Positions 1-9,512 of a stretch of DNA of 64,000 nucleotides are shown in pieces. The DNA is from Microvirga sp. Its GTDB lineage: Bacteria > Pseudomonadota > Alphaproteobacteria > Rhizobiales > Beijerinckiaceae. The DNA lies in contig JAKOMT010000006.1 in NCBI GenBank assembly GCA_022241475.1, positions 62,001-126,000 on the forward strand. Direction: 5' to 3'. Position 1 is the stretch's first letter, and the number at the start of each line of letters is the position of its first letter. The position numbers and the translations under genes were made by a program. The notes under the pieces are model-generated. The model saw only the letters and a list, made by a program, of their open reading frames with translations, was not told the DNA's origin and did no database searches.

Positions 1-35
1 TTCTTAAGTCAGAGTCAAGACGATATTGCAATTTC

Positions 36-881
36 GTGTTGCTTTTGCTCGCGATGGTTGCGGGCGTTTGTCTTCTCGCGCTCGGGGGCGAAGCGCGGGC
101 CCAGGGGGAAGACGCGACCGCCGGCATCCCGAGCTTCTGGGATCCGCGCGCCCGGGTGGAGCCTGCCGAGGCTCCCGGCGGCCGCGCCCTTCGGGTGATG
201 ACGGCCGACGATTTCCCGCCCCTGCATTTCGGCGGCCCCGACGCCGTCCCGACGGGTTTCTCGGTGGAGCTGGCGCGGCTCGCCTGCGAGCGGCTGCGCA
301 TCGCCTGCACCATCCAGGTCCGGCCCTTCGGCTCCCTGCTCGGGGCGCTGGACGACGGCGAGGGCGACGTCGTGGCGGCGGCGTTCCCGATCACGGCGGA
401 ACTTCAGGACCGCTTCGCCGTCACCCAGCCCTATTTCCGCTTTCCCGCCCGCTTCGTCGCGCGCGCCGGCGAGGCCCCGGCGAGGATCGACGCGGAATCG
501 CTGGCGTTGCGGCGCGTCGCGGTGGTCGCGGGTTCGGCGCACGAAGCCTTCCTCGACGCGTATTTCCCCTCAGCCGCGTTGTCGCGCGCGGCCAACCTGT
601 TCCTCGCCCAGGGCGAGCTTCAGCGCGGCGAGGTCGATCTCGTCTTCGGCGATGGGTTGACCCTCGCGCTCTGGATCGGCGGGCGCTCCTCGCAGGATTG
701 CTGCGCCTTCGCCGGCGGGCCCTATCTCGACGAGCGCTATTTCGGGGAGGGGATCGGCTTCGTCATGCGCGCGCAGGACGAACAACTGCGCCGCGCCTTC
801 GACTATGCGCTCCAGCGCATCTGGGAGGAGGGCGAGTACTCCGAGACATGGCTCACCTTCTTCCCCGTCAGCCCGTTCTGA
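36..881 (+). CDS. Transporter substrate-binding protein (SBP family 3)
   Basis: Predicted secreted receptor of the amino-acid/polar-solute ABC transporter type. The product is about 281 residues. It opens with a hydrophobic signal segment ending near an ARAQ cleavage site at residues 20-23, followed by a periplasmic bilobed domain with the LRVMTADDFPPLHF strand, a PTGFSVELAR stretch and GDVVAAAFPIT, all typical of family 3 binding proteins. The start is a GTG at 36 with a TTG just after it. The frame stays open to the window edge, so a start outside the window is possible. No permease or ATPase gene follows, so the transporter partner is unknown and the protein may be an orphan sensor or receptor. 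Confidence 0.75.
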   Translation: MLLLLAMVAGVCLLALGGEARAQGEDATAGIPSFWDPRARVEPAEAPGGRALRVMTADDFPPLHFGGPDAVPTGFSVELARLACERLRIACTIQVRPFGSLLGALDDGEGDVVAAAFPITAELQDRFAVTQPYFRFPARFVARAGEAPARIDAESLALRRVAVVAGSAHEAFLDAYFPSAALSRAANLFLAQGELQRGEVDLVFGDGLTLALWIGGRSSQDCCAFAGGPYLDERYFGEGIGFVMRAQDEQLRRAFDYALQRIWEEGEYSETWLTFFPVSPF

Positions 882-975
882 GTTGACGCATGGGGCGAGA
901 CGGCGCAAAAGCGGCGCGAGACAAGGCGTGCGCGCCCGGTCTTCCCCCTTTCGCCGCCCCTTAAGCCAGCTCTGA

Positions 976-2688
976 TTGACGAGTGATCCGATGTTCGACC
1001 CGGAAGTCCTGCGCGCCGCAGCCGCCTGGCCCTTCGAGGAGGCGCGGAAACTCGTCGCGAGGCTCGAGCGCACGGGCAAGGGCGAGGCGCTGTTCGAGAC
1101 GGGCTACGGCCCGTCGGGCCTGCCGCATATCGGCACGTTCGGCGAGGTCGCCCGCACCACGATGGTGCGCCACGCCTTCCGCGCGCTGACCGACGACAAG
1201 ATTCCGACCCGCCTGATCGCCTTCTCCGACGACATGGACGGCCTGCGCAAGGCGCCCGACAACGTGCCGAACCGCGAGCTGCTCGAAGGCCACATCGGCC
1301 AGCCGCTGACTCGCGTGCCCGATCCGTTCGGCACGCACGAATCCTTCGGCCACCACAACAACGCCCGCCTGCGCGCCTTCCTCGACGATTTCGGCTTCGA
1401 GTACGATTTCCGCTCGGCGACGGATTGCTACCGTTCGGGCCAGTTCGACGAGACGCTGCTGCGCATGCTGGAGCGCTACGACGCGGTGATGGCGGTGATG
1501 CTGCCGTCCCTGCGCGAGGAGCGCCGGCAGACCTATTCGCCCTTCCTGCCGCTGCATCCGACGACCGGCGAGGTGATGCAGGTCCCGGTCGAGGAGCGCA
1601 TTCTCGCGAGGGGCTCCATCGTCTGGCGCGATCCCGTCAGCGGCGAGCGTTTCGAGACCCCGGTGACCGGCGGCCATTGCAAGCTGCAATGGAAGCCCGA
1701 CTGGGCGATGCGCTGGGCGGCGCTCGGCGTCGATTACGAGATGGCCGGCAAGGACCTGATCGATTCCGTCAAGCTTTCGGGCCGGATCGCGCAGGCGATC
1801 GGCGCAGAGCCGCCGGAGGGCTTCAACTACGAGCTCTTTCTCGACGACAAGGGCCAGAAGATCTCCAAGTCGAAGGGCAACGGCCTGACGATCGAGGACT
1901 GGCTGACTTACGGCTCGCGCGAGAGCCTCGCCCTTTTCATGTACAACAAGCCGCGCGAGGCCAAGCGCCTGCATTTCGACGTCATCCCGCGCCACGTCGA
2001 CGATTACCTGACCTTCCTCGAAAAGTATCCGCAGCAGGAGGACAAGCAGCGCCTCGCCAACCCCGTCTGGCACATCCACTCGGGCGCGCCGCCGGCGCCG
2101 GAGCTGCTCGGCGGAGGGAAGGGCGACGCCGAGCAGGGTGGCGCCAACGCGACCTCGCTCACCTTCTCGATGCTGCTCAATCTGGTGGCGGTGGCGAATT
2201 CCGAGGAGCCGGCGGTCATCTGGGGCTTCATCCGGCGCTACGCGCCCGACGTTTCCCCGCAATCGCATCCGCGCCTGAACGAACTCGTCGGCTACGCCGG
2301 CCGCTATTTCCGCGACTTCGTGCGCCCGGCGAAGGTCTATCGCCTGCCGTCGGACGCCGAGCGCGCGGCGCTGGCCCAACTCCACGACGATCTCGAGGCC
2401 AAGCTCGGTTCGACCGACGCCGAGGATCTTCAGGCCCTCGTCTACGAGGTCGGCCGCGCGCATTTCCCTGATCTTTCGGGCAAGGCCAAGAGCCCCGACG
2501 GACGCCCCGGCGTCGCCCGGACCTGGTTCGAGACGATCTATCAGATCCTGCTCGGCGAAAATCGCGGCCCGCGCTTCGGTTCGTTCGTGGCGCTCTACGG
2601 CGTCGCCGAGACCCGCGCGCTGATCGCCAAGGCGCTGGCCGGCGATCTCGCCGCCGAACACGAGGCGTTCCTGAAGGGGCGAGGCTGA
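976..2688 (+). CDS. lysK: Lysyl-tRNA synthetase, class I
   Basis: Charges tRNA-Lys with lysine in the cytoplasm. At about 570 residues it has the class I HIGH-type motif (PHIGTFGE, residues 51-58) and the KMSKS-type motif as KISKSKGNG near residue 296. Both identify the class I enzyme found in many alphaproteobacteria and archaea rather than the usual bacterial class II LysRS. The start could be TTG at 976 or ATG at 991; neither has a strong ribosome binding site, and the longer form is given. It is probably monocistronic, since the next gene is convergent and begins 10 bases after the stop. Confidence 0.95.
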   Translation: MTSDPMFDPEVLRAAAAWPFEEARKLVARLERTGKGEALFETGYGPSGLPHIGTFGEVARTTMVRHAFRALTDDKIPTRLIAFSDDMDGLRKAPDNVPNRELLEGHIGQPLTRVPDPFGTHESFGHHNNARLRAFLDDFGFEYDFRSATDCYRSGQFDETLLRMLERYDAVMAVMLPSLREERRQTYSPFLPLHPTTGEVMQVPVEERILARGSIVWRDPVSGERFETPVTGGHCKLQWKPDWAMRWAALGVDYEMAGKDLIDSVKLSGRIAQAIGAEPPEGFNYELFLDDKGQKISKSKGNGLTIEDWLTYGSRESLALFMYNKPREAKRLHFDVIPRHVDDYLTFLEKYPQQEDKQRLANPVWHIHSGAPPAPELLGGGKGDAEQGGANATSLTFSMLLNLVAVANSEEPAVIWGFIRRYAPDVSPQSHPRLNELVGYAGRYFRDFVRPAKVYRLPSDAERAALAQLHDDLEAKLGSTDAEDLQALVYEVGRAHFPDLSGKAKSPDGRPGVARTWFETIYQILLGENRGPRFGSFVALYGVAETRALIAKALAGDLAAEHEAFLKGRG

Positions 2689-2698
2689 ACTCCGCCGC

Positions 2699-3640
2699 TC
2701 ACGCGGCGATGTCGCGGAAAAACGCGTGTATCCGCCCCCGCGCGTTCTCGGCGATCGGGATCGGGAAACGCTGGAACATGTGGCAGCCGCCCGGCGCCAC
2801 GGACAGCTCGCTGGCGACGCCCGCCGCCGTCAGCCGCGCGGCGAGAAACAGCGTGTCGTCGAGGAGCAGATCGCGCGTGCCGACCGTCAGCAGCATCCGC
2901 GGCAATCCCGACAGATCGGCGAAGAGCGGCGAGATGTCGGGATCGGCGCGGTCGCGCGCGCCGCAGAAGTTGCGCGTGAACATCGCCATGTCGCGGCCGT
3001 TGATGACGAGCTTCGTCGGGCCCCAGTTGCGCACGCTCGGCGTCAGCCCGAGATCGTAGCAGCCCGCCACGAGGTTCGCTCCAACAAACGACGCGACGCC
3101 GGAACGGTCACGCAGGCGCAGCAGCGTCACGAGGGCGAGATGCGCGCCAGCCGAATCGCCGCCGATCACGAACCGCGTCGTGCCGAACTGCCGCGCGCCC
3201 TCGCGCAGGAGCCAGAGCGCCGCCGCCTCGCAATCGTCGGGAGCGGCGGGGTAGGGGTGTTCGGGCGCGAGGCGATAGGAGGCCGCGATGCAGGCGTAGC
3301 CGAGCGCGGCGATCGCCTCGAGCTCTTCGTCCTGCTCGTGCCGCTCGCCCCATGTCCAGCCGCCGCCGTGGATATGGAGATAGACGCCCCGGGGGGCGTC
3401 GGGCGCGATGATTCTGAGGGCCAGCGGGCCGGCGGGGCCGGGGATTTCGATCTCGCGGGCGCGCGGGGAGAGGGGTTGCGTCGGGAACGGCCCGCCGCCT
3501 TCGCGCCGGCGCTGGCGCACGTCGTCGATCGGCATCGACCAGACGTCGGGGCCGGCGGAGAGCGTCGCGACGATATCGGCGTTGAGCGCGCGGGTCGTTT
3601 GGTCGATTGCCTGGTCGGCGAACAGGGCGGGGTCGATCAC
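2699..3640 (-). CDS. Alpha/beta hydrolase (hormone-sensitive-lipase type esterase)
   Basis: Probable carboxylesterase of the HSL family acting on small acyl esters. The 313-residue protein shows the oxyanion-hole motif HGGGW near residues 92-96, the nucleophile elbow GDSAG near residue 160, an Asp in the GTRDLLLDD segment and a C-terminal His in GGCHMF, together giving the Ser-Asp-His triad. There is no signal peptide, so it is likely cytoplasmic. It converges on lysK. The natural substrate cannot be read from the sequence or from its neighbours. Confidence 0.85.
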   Translation of the reverse strand: MIDPALFADQAIDQTTRALNADIVATLSAGPDVWSMPIDDVRQRRREGGGPFPTQPLSPRAREIEIPGPAGPLALRIIAPDAPRGVYLHIHGGGWTWGERHEQDEELEAIAALGYACIAASYRLAPEHPYPAAPDDCEAAALWLLREGARQFGTTRFVIGGDSAGAHLALVTLLRLRDRSGVASFVGANLVAGCYDLGLTPSVRNWGPTKLVINGRDMAMFTRNFCGARDRADPDISPLFADLSGLPRMLLTVGTRDLLLDDTLFLAARLTAAGVASELSVAPGGCHMFQRFPIPIAENARGRIHAFFRDIAA

Positions 3641-3764
3641 TGTGGCCTCGTCTCGTGGCGCGCCAAATGGCGGGACACGAATCCTAGCCGGGACCCCGTG
3701 CGACCGGAAGCCGCATCACGCCAGAACCCGATCGGCGAAACCCGCGCGGCCTATTTTTCCGTCT

Positions 3765-3920
3765 TCAGACCAGCGCGGCGAGGATGGAGCCGGCGACCGT
3801 CGAGAGACCGAGAACGAGCGCCGTGACGACCGCAGCGGCCGCGGCCGCCGAGCGGCGCGAGGCCGGGGTGAAGCCGCGTTCCTCGCGGTGGATGGCGATG
3901 GCGATCGCTTTGGCCTTCAT
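3765..3920 (-). CDS. Small single-span membrane protein (51 aa)
   Basis: This short frame encodes 51 residues starting MKAKAIAIAIHREERG. A basic cytoplasmic head is followed by an Ala/Val/Leu-rich segment from about residue 24 to the end, long enough for one membrane helix. The stop lies at the plus-strand TCA of 3765-3767. It sits alone in the 520-base gap between the esterase and rnd. I do not recognise a family. The reading is supported by the head-plus-helix design and clean boundaries, not by homology. A similar 45-residue protein is encoded at 24108-24245. Confidence 0.45.
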   Translation of the reverse strand: MKAKAIAIAIHREERGFTPASRRSAAAAAAVVTALVLGLSTVAGSILAALV

Positions 3921-4162
3921 GCGCGTCACTCCACTCTCGCGCGGCGCGCCGGACGAGCGGCCGCGACGGGATCAGGGTCGCGCCGTCGTGCTGAAGGAGT
4001 GGTGAATCCCCGCCTGCGAACCGAGATCGCGGTTAACGCTTTCCTGCCCGGGCGACCGCCGGAAGCGTTCGGAGGGCGCCCCGCCGTCGCCTATTTGACA
4101 ACGCCCGCCCGAAGTGAAATCACCCGCCCTGCCCGAGACATCCGCGAGAGAGAGCGCAATCG

Positions 4163-4777
4163 ATGACCGTCCGCCACCACCGCGAGGATCTGCCGGCCGA
4201 TTACGAGCCGGGAGCGTCGATCGCCGTCGACACCGAGACGCTCGGCCTCAATCCGCTGCGCGACCGGCTCTGCGTGGTGCAGATCTCGAGAGGCGACGGC
4301 GACGCCGACGTGGTGCAGATCGTCAAGGGGCAGAAGCGTCCCGAGACCCTCGCGCGCGTTCTGGCTGATCCCGGCGTCCTGAAGATCTTCCATTTCGCCC
4401 GCTTCGACCTCGCGGTGCTGGAGCACGCGCTCGGCGTCACGTCCGCGCCGGTCTATTGCACCAAGATCGCCTCGAAGCTGACGCGCACCTACACGGACCG
4501 GCACGGCCTCAAGGATCTCACCCGCGAGCTGATCGGCGTCGACCTCTCCAAGCAGCAGCAATCTTCCGACTGGGCGGCCGATGACCTGACGCAGGCCCAG
4601 CTCGAATACGCGGCCTCCGACGTCCTTCACCTTCACGCCCTCAAGGAGCGCCTCGACGCCATGCTTGCGCGCGAGGACCGCGCGGGGCTGGCGCAGGCCT
4701 GTTTCGACTTCTTGCCGACCCGCGCCCGGCTCGACCTTGCGGGCTGGTCCGAGACAGATATCTTCGCGCATAGCTGA
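4163..4777 (+). CDS. rnd: Ribonuclease D (3'-5' exonuclease, DEDD type)
   Basis: A 204-residue DEDDy exonuclease domain. The ExoI motif DTETLGL lies at residues 23-29, ExoII falls in the HFARFDLAVLE segment, and ExoIII is YAASDV near residue 153, supplying the acidic metal ligands and the tyrosine. The protein is only the catalytic domain and lacks the C-terminal HRDC domains of E. coli RNase D, as is common for the short alphaproteobacterial form. Expected role is trimming 3' ends of tRNA and other small RNAs. It is followed after 24 bases by a methyltransferase gene on the same strand, and the lptCAB genes lie further downstream. Confidence 0.9.
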   Translation: MTVRHHREDLPADYEPGASIAVDTETLGLNPLRDRLCVVQISRGDGDADVVQIVKGQKRPETLARVLADPGVLKIFHFARFDLAVLEHALGVTSAPVYCTKIASKLTRTYTDRHGLKDLTRELIGVDLSKQQQSSDWAADDLTQAQLEYAASDVLHLHALKERLDAMLAREDRAGLAQACFDFLPTRARLDLAGWSETDIFAHS

Positions 4778-4801
4778 TGGGTCGATCGACGGGAGAGCGG
4801 C

Positions 4802-5638
4802 ATGGACGCACAATCCGACACGGCGACGACAGGCGCTGCGCGCACGAGCCGCCCGTGCCCCTCCTGCGGGACGGATCATGACGCGGCCGGGGACGGCGTC
4901 GTTCTCGAACGCGATGGCTGGAGCGTCGTGCGGTGCCGGTCCTGCGGCTTTGTTTACATGCCGGAATTCGCGCCTGCGGAGGCGTTTGTCGACGATCTCG
5001 CCTGGGAGAAGCAGTTCGCCCGCGAAGCCAAGGCGCGGCTCAGGCGAATGCCGATCCTCCAGCGGATCGAAAACGTCACGCGCTGGCGCCATCGAATCCT
5101 GCCGCGCGCCCGGCCGGAGACGCTCGCGCGGGCGCGCGTCACGGGTGGGGCGATGCTCGACATCGGCTGCGGCACCGGCTCGCACGCGCTGCCCTTCACG
5201 CCCGATTTCACTCCCTACGGCATCGAGATCTCGCGCAACCTCGCCCGCGAGGCCAATGAGGCTTTCGCGGCGCATGGCGGGCGCTGCGAGCACGCCGAGA
5301 GCCGGGTCGGGCTCGCGCGTTTCCCGGAGGGCTTCTTCTCGGTCGCCGTGCTGCGCTCGTATCTGGAGCACGAGGCCTATCCGAACGACGTGCTCGCCGG
5401 GCTGTTCCGGGTGATCCGGGAGGGCGGGGTCGCGATCGTCAAGGTCCCGAATTTCGGCACGATCAACCGCCTCGTGATGGGCTCTCGCTGGTGCGGCTAC
5501 CGCGTGCCCGACCACGTGAATTATTTCACGCGCCGCTCGCTGGCCGATATGGCCAAGCGACACGGGTTCAGGATCGAATACCCGTTCCCGTGGAGCCTGC
5601 CGACGGACGACAATATGTGGGCCGTGCTGCGGCGGTGA
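4802..5638 (+). CDS. Class I SAM-dependent methyltransferase with N-terminal zinc ribbon
   Basis: The 278-residue protein begins with a small zinc-ribbon-like module (CPSCG near residue 19 and CRSCGF near residue 46). A Rossmann methyltransferase domain follows, with motif I MLDIGCGTGSHALPF near residues 117-131 and a later VIREGGVAIVKVPNFG strand. This layout is that of the methyltransferase-23 type often linked to cell-surface glycan or lipid modification. The substrate is unknown. It lies 24 bases after rnd and may be co-transcribed with it; lptC starts 134 bases later. Confidence 0.8.
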   Translation: MDAQSDTATTGAARTSRPCPSCGTDHDAAGDGVVLERDGWSVVRCRSCGFVYMPEFAPAEAFVDDLAWEKQFAREAKARLRRMPILQRIENVTRWRHRILPRARPETLARARVTGGAMLDIGCGTGSHALPFTPDFTPYGIEISRNLAREANEAFAAHGGRCEHAESRVGLARFPEGFFSVAVLRSYLEHEAYPNDVLAGLFRVIREGGVAIVKVPNFGTINRLVMGSRWCGYRVPDHVNYFTRRSLADMAKRHGFRIEYPFPWSLPTDDNMWAVLRR

Positions 5639-5772
5639 GAGGCTCACCTCGCGCCGCTCGCGAAGGAAGGTCTTTTCCTTTTCGTTCGCGCGGGACATAA
5701 CTTCGCCATCGGCGTAAGCCAGCGCTCTCGACGCGCGGCACAGGGGCGCCGGATCGGGGGCGGGGTTTTCGA

Positions 5773-6468
5773 GTGGACGGACGCGTCGCAATCACTGACC
5801 AGGGGGCGAGGTCGCGCGGCTATGCGGGCGCGGTGCGCCATTCGCGCCGCGTGCGCGTCCTGCGGCGCGCGATCCCCATCGCGGCGTTCGGCGCCGTCGC
5901 GCTCGTGGTCGCGGTGACCCTGTTCAATCCGTTCGCCAGCGTCGGCGGGTTGACGATCGGACCGGTCAGCGTCTCGGGCACGCGCATCGTCATGGACGCT
6001 CCGCGCCTGCGCGGATTTCAGGACGGCTCGCGCCCCTACGAGGTCACGGCCGAAGAGGCCTCCCAGGATGTCCGCGAACCCCATCTCGTCGACCTGCGCG
6101 AATTGCGCGCGAGGCTCACCGTCGACGACGCGGGCGCGACGGCTCTGGTCGAGTCCGCGACGGGGCGCTTCGACACGCATGCCGAGATCCTGGAGTTGAA
6201 CCGCGACGTGCGGGTCGTCTCGTCGAGCGGCTACACCCTCGACCTGTCGTCGGCCACCGTCGATTTTAAGGGCGGCGGCGTCGTGTCGAACGAGCCCGTC
6301 CGGCTCGTTTTCGAATCCGGCTCCGTCGAGGCCGGGTCGATGTCGATCGTCGACAGCGGCGCCGTCATCACGTTCGAGGGCGGCGTAAGCAGCGTCTTCG
6401 CCGCGCCGGCGCTCGGCGCCCGCCCACCCGCTGCGGGAGCCGATGCGCCCCAGAGCCCCCAGAATTGA
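5773..6468 (+). CDS. lptC: LPS export ABC transporter periplasmic protein LptC
   Basis: Bitopic inner-membrane component that passes lipopolysaccharide from LptBFG to LptA. The 231-residue product starts at a GTG, has a basic N-terminus and a single helix at about residues 33-50, then a periplasmic beta-jellyroll region in which EVTAEEASQD and the repeated strand pattern around GRFDTHAEILELNRDV fit the LptC/OstA fold. It is followed after 14 bases by lptA and then lptB, the usual gene order. The identification rests on this order plus topology, because LptC sequences are poorly conserved. Confidence 0.88.
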   Translation: MDGRVAITDQGARSRGYAGAVRHSRRVRVLRRAIPIAAFGAVALVVAVTLFNPFASVGGLTIGPVSVSGTRIVMDAPRLRGFQDGSRPYEVTAEEASQDVREPHLVDLRELRARLTVDDAGATALVESATGRFDTHAEILELNRDVRVVSSSGYTLDLSSATVDFKGGGVVSNEPVRLVFESGSVEAGSMSIVDSGAVITFEGGVSSVFAAPALGARPPAAGADAPQSPQN

Positions 6469-6482
6469 GAATCGGGACAGAA

Positions 6483-7046
6483 ATGACGCCGTCGACCGCA
6501 ATTTCCCGTCTCGCCCGCCTCGCGCTCGTCGCGTTCGCCCTCGCGGCCGCGCCGGCCCTCGCGCAGAACCCGGACGCCGCGTTCGGCGGCCTCGGCTCCA
6601 ATTCGACGGACCCGATCCGCATCGACGCGGACAAGCTCGACGTGTTCGACCGCGAGAACCGCGCGGTGTATTTCGGCAATGTCGTCGCGGTTCAGGGCGA
6701 CACCACGATCCGCTGCACGCAATTGACGATCTTCTTCGACCGCCAGCCCACGACGGGCGCCTCCGGCGGAGGCGACACGGGCGATTCGATCGACCGGATC
6801 GAATGCGTCGGTCCCGTGACGATCCTGTCGCGCGACCAGGTGGCGACCGGCGCCAACGCCGTCTACGACCGGCAGATCGGCCAGATGATCATCACCGGCG
6901 ACGTGGCGCTGAGCCAGGGCCAGAACGTGACGCGCGGGGAGCGGCTCGTCTACGACATCGATCGCGGCGTCGCCAATGTCGAGGCGGGCGCGTCGCAGCG
7001 CGTGCGCGGCTTGTTCGTGCCGGGGCAGGGGCAGACGCCGCAGTGA
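6483..7046 (+). CDS. lptA: LPS transport periplasmic bridge protein LptA
   Basis: Soluble periplasmic beta-jellyroll protein that forms the bridge carrying LPS to the outer membrane. About 187 residues starting at ATG 6483, which has a GGGACAG ribosome site upstream; the frame also runs back to a TTG at 6465. There is a clear Sec signal peptide ending near APALAQ at residues 23-28. The mature part has the family pattern PIRIDADKLDVFDREN and then AVYFGNVVAVQGDTTI. It has two cysteines (RCTQL and IECVG). The middle carries a Gly/Ser-rich insertion (TTGASGGGDTGDS) that may be a flexible loop. Confidence 0.92.
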   Translation: MTPSTAISRLARLALVAFALAAAPALAQNPDAAFGGLGSNSTDPIRIDADKLDVFDRENRAVYFGNVVAVQGDTTIRCTQLTIFFDRQPTTGASGGGDTGDSIDRIECVGPVTILSRDQVATGANAVYDRQIGQMIITGDVALSQGQNVTRGERLVYDIDRGVANVEAGASQRVRGLFVPGQGQTPQ

Positions 7047-7182
7047 CGACGAATGCGCCGGCTCCGGCGACCGATCGTCCCGCCGGGGCGTTCCGCATTG
7101 CCGGCGCAAGCGCCGTCGTTTACCAGAAATCACGGGGCCGGGCCTTCGGGCGCGCGGCCCGTCCGCACAGAGTGACGACGCC

Positions 7183-8202
7183 TTGAACGAACCGTTCGAT
7201 CCCAGGAACCATGCGCAGGTCCACGCCAGTCCGGCGGGGGCGCCGGACGCGTCGCGCGCCGGTCCGGGCGCCGTTTCGCCCTCGTTCGACGACGCCCGGG
7301 CTTACGAAGAAACGGCCTACGACGAGCAGGCTTACGATCCTCGATCCTATGAGCCGGCTCCCGTCGCGCCTGCGGCCGCCGTTCGCACGGGAGGCGCCAG
7401 GGGATTCTTGTCGCGGCTCTTCGGCGCCGACGAGGACGAGGGCGGCGAGGGGGACGGCGTCAACGCCGGGTTCGGCGGCCCCGGAATGCTCGCGGTCAAG
7501 GGCCTCCAGAAGAGCTACCGCGGCCGCGCCGTCGTGCACGACGCCGGGCTGCACGTGCGCCGGGGCGAAGCCGTGGGCCTGCTCGGCCCCAACGGCGCCG
7601 GCAAGACGACGATCTTCTACATGGTCACCGGCCTCGTCGCCGCCGATCGCGGCGTGATCAGCCTCGACGGCAACGACGTCACGCACATGCCGATGTATCG
7701 CCGCGCCCGGCTCGGCATCGGCTACCTGCCGCAGGAGGCCTCGATCTTCCGGGGCCTCAATGTCGAGGACAACATCCGCGCGGTGCTGGAAGCAGTCGAG
7801 CCCGACCGCAAGGCGCGCGAATACAAGCTCGACTCGCTGCTCGAGGAATTCAACATCACGCGCCTGCGCAAGGCGCCCTCGATCGCCCTCTCGGGCGGCG
7901 AGCGGCGTCGCTGCGAGATCGCGCGCGCGCTCGCCGGCGATCCGACCTTCATGCTGCTCGACGAGCCCTTCGCCGGCATCGACCCGATCGCCGTGGGCGA
8001 CATCCAGAACCTCGTGCGGCATCTCACGCGCCGCGGCATCGGCGTCCTCATCACCGACCACAACGTCCGCGAAACGCTCGGCCTCATCGACCGCGCCTAC
8101 ATCATCCATTCCGGGCGCGTCCTGACCGAAGGCTCTCCCGCCCAGATCGTGGCCAATCCCGAAGTGCGCAAGCTCTATCTCGGCGAGGATTTCCGGCTCT
8201 GA
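7183..8202 (+). CDS. lptB: LPS export ABC transporter ATPase LptB with a long N-terminal extension
   Basis: Cytoplasmic ATPase that powers LPS extraction by LptFG. The ATPase core shows Walker A GPNGAGKTT, signature LSGGERRR, Walker B FMLLDEPFAGID and the LptB-type TDHNVRETL switch. The core begins at the methionine encoded at 7486 and is 238 residues, the usual full length of LptB. The open frame continues upstream to a TTG at 7183, adding about 101 residues rich in Ala, Pro, Tyr and acidic residues, with a short GFLSRLFG amphipathic-looking stretch near its end. No ribosome site is visible before 7486. Either start is possible; the core identification is firm. Confidence 0.93.
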   Translation: MNEPFDPRNHAQVHASPAGAPDASRAGPGAVSPSFDDARAYEETAYDEQAYDPRSYEPAPVAPAAAVRTGGARGFLSRLFGADEDEGGEGDGVNAGFGGPGMLAVKGLQKSYRGRAVVHDAGLHVRRGEAVGLLGPNGAGKTTIFYMVTGLVAADRGVISLDGNDVTHMPMYRRARLGIGYLPQEASIFRGLNVEDNIRAVLEAVEPDRKAREYKLDSLLEEFNITRLRKAPSIALSGGERRRCEIARALAGDPTFMLLDEPFAGIDPIAVGDIQNLVRHLTRRGIGVLITDHNVRETLGLIDRAYIIHSGRVLTEGSPAQIVANPEVRKLYLGEDFRL

Positions 8203-8235
8203 CGGATCGTAGGCCGGCGACGAGAGTCATCCGGC

Positions 8236-8263
8236 TTGACATTTTTATAATGTTATAACGTTA
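8236..8263 (+). promoter_or_regulatory. Zur-like operator overlapping a promoter
   Basis: An AT-rich patch in an otherwise GC-rich gap. A TTGACA -35-like element lies at 8236-8241. At 8248-8263 is an imperfect palindrome, TAATGTTATAACGTTA, in which 14 of 16 positions match its reverse complement around the GTTATAAC core. The motif resembles the GTTATA-containing sites of the zinc repressor Zur in proteobacteria. It lies 28 bases before the start of a COG0523 GTPase, a family often under Zur control. The link to Zur is inferred from motif shape plus the downstream gene. Confidence 0.6.
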
Positions 8264-8291
8264 CATGCGTATGAAGCCGCACGAGGTGACC

Positions 8292-9512
8292 ATGCGCGAT
8301 ATCGACAACCGCCTGCCCGTAACCGTCCTCTCCGGATTTTTGGGAGCGGGCAAGACGACGCTCCTAAACCATGTCCTCAACAACCGCGATGGCCGCAAGG
8401 TCGCCGTGATCGTCAACGACATGAGCGAGGTCAACATCGACGCCGACCTCGTGCGCGGGGGCGGAGCCGAGCTTTCCCGCACTGAGGAGAAGCTCGTCGA
8501 AATGTCCAACGGCTGTATCTGCTGCACGCTGCGCGATGATCTCCTCGCCGAGGTGCGCCGCCTCGCCGCCGACGGGCGCTACGATTACCTCCTCATCGAG
8601 GGCACGGGCGTCGCCGAGCCGCTGCCTATCGCCGCGACCTTCGACTTCCGCGACGAGAACGGCGAGAGCCTGTCCGACGTCGCGCGGCTCGACACGATGG
8701 TCACGGTGGTCGACGCCGTGAATCTCCTCAAGGATTACGGTTCGCAGGATTTCCTGCGCGATCGAGGCGAAACCGCTGGAGAGGAGGATGATCGAACGCT
8801 CGTCGACCTGCTCGTCGACCAGATCGAATTCGCCGACGTGATCGTGCTCAACAAGGTCTCCGACGCGACGTCCGAGCAGCGCGAACTGGCGCGCGGAATC
8901 ATCCACGGCCTCAATCCCGGCGCGCGCGTGGTCGAGGCTGATTTCGGGCGCGTGCCGCTCGCGGAGATCCTCGACACCGGACGGTTCGATTTCGAGAAGG
9001 CCGGGGAGCATCCGCTCTGGAGCAGGGAACTCTACGGCCATGCGGAGCATGTTCCCGAGACCGAGGAATACGGCGTCGCGAGCTTCGTTTACCGCGCCCG
9101 CAGGCCGTTCCATCCCGAGAAATTCAACGCTTTCATCAACGGTTCCTGGCATAGGGTGATTCGCGCAAAGGGCCATTTCTGGCTCGCGACCCGGCCTGAC
9201 TGGGTCGGCGAATTATCGGTCGCGGGCGCCGTTCGCCGCGCCTCCGCCATGGGTTTCTGGTGGAGCGCCATCCCGAAATCCCGCTGGCCGAAGGACGAGG
9301 AGTGGACGAAGCTCCTGAACCGGCACTGGAGCCCGGTCTGGGGTGACCGCCGACAGGAAATCGTCTTCATCGGGATCGGCATGGACGAGGCGACGATCCG
9401 CGCGAGCCTCGATTCCTGCCTCGTCGGATCGAGCCTCGGCGAGCGTTTCGACGCGGACGCCTTCCGTGATCTGCCGGACCCTTTCCCCGCATGGCGACGC
9501 GACGCGGCCTGA
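8292..9512 (+). CDS. COG0523 GTP-binding protein (CobW / zinc metallochaperone type)
   Basis: P-loop GTPase of the G3E family thought to deliver metal to target proteins, in this subfamily usually zinc under starvation. Walker A is GFLGAGKTT at residues 14-22, the family metal motif CxCC appears as [11 protein letters not shown], and the guanine motif is LNKVSD. A C-terminal CobW_C domain follows. The frame opens at ATG 8265, but ATG 8292 has GAGG six bases upstream and gives the usual family N-terminus, so it is chosen (406 residues). It is preceded by a Zur-like palindrome. No znuABC or zur gene is nearby. Confidence 0.88.
   Translation: MRDIDNRLPVTVLSGFLGAGKTTLLNHVLNNRDGRKVAVIVNDMSEVNIDADLVRGGGAELSRTEEKLVEMSNGCICCTLRDDLLAEVRRLAADGRYDYLLIEGTGVAEPLPIAATFDFRDENGESLSDVARLDTMVTVVDAVNLLKDYGSQDFLRDRGETAGEEDDRTLVDLLVDQIEFADVIVLNKVSDATSEQRELARGIIHGLNPGARVVEADFGRVPLAEILDTGRFDFEKAGEHPLWSRELYGHAEHVPETEEYGVASFVYRARRPFHPEKFNAFINGSWHRVIRAKGHFWLATRPDWVGELSVAGAVRRASAMGFWWSAIPKSRWPKDEEWTKLLNRHWSPVWGDRRQEIVFIGIGMDEATIRASLDSCLVGSSLGERFDADAFRDLPDPFPAWRRDAA

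Noticed and set aside
961..2661. Very long minus-strand ORF (566 aa) opposite lysK
   Set aside because: It is an Arg/Glu/Val-rich antisense frame of a high-GC gene, with no family-like motifs.
4091..5791. 566 aa minus-strand ORF opposite rnd and the methyltransferase
   Set aside because: Same antisense pattern; it crosses two well-supported genes.
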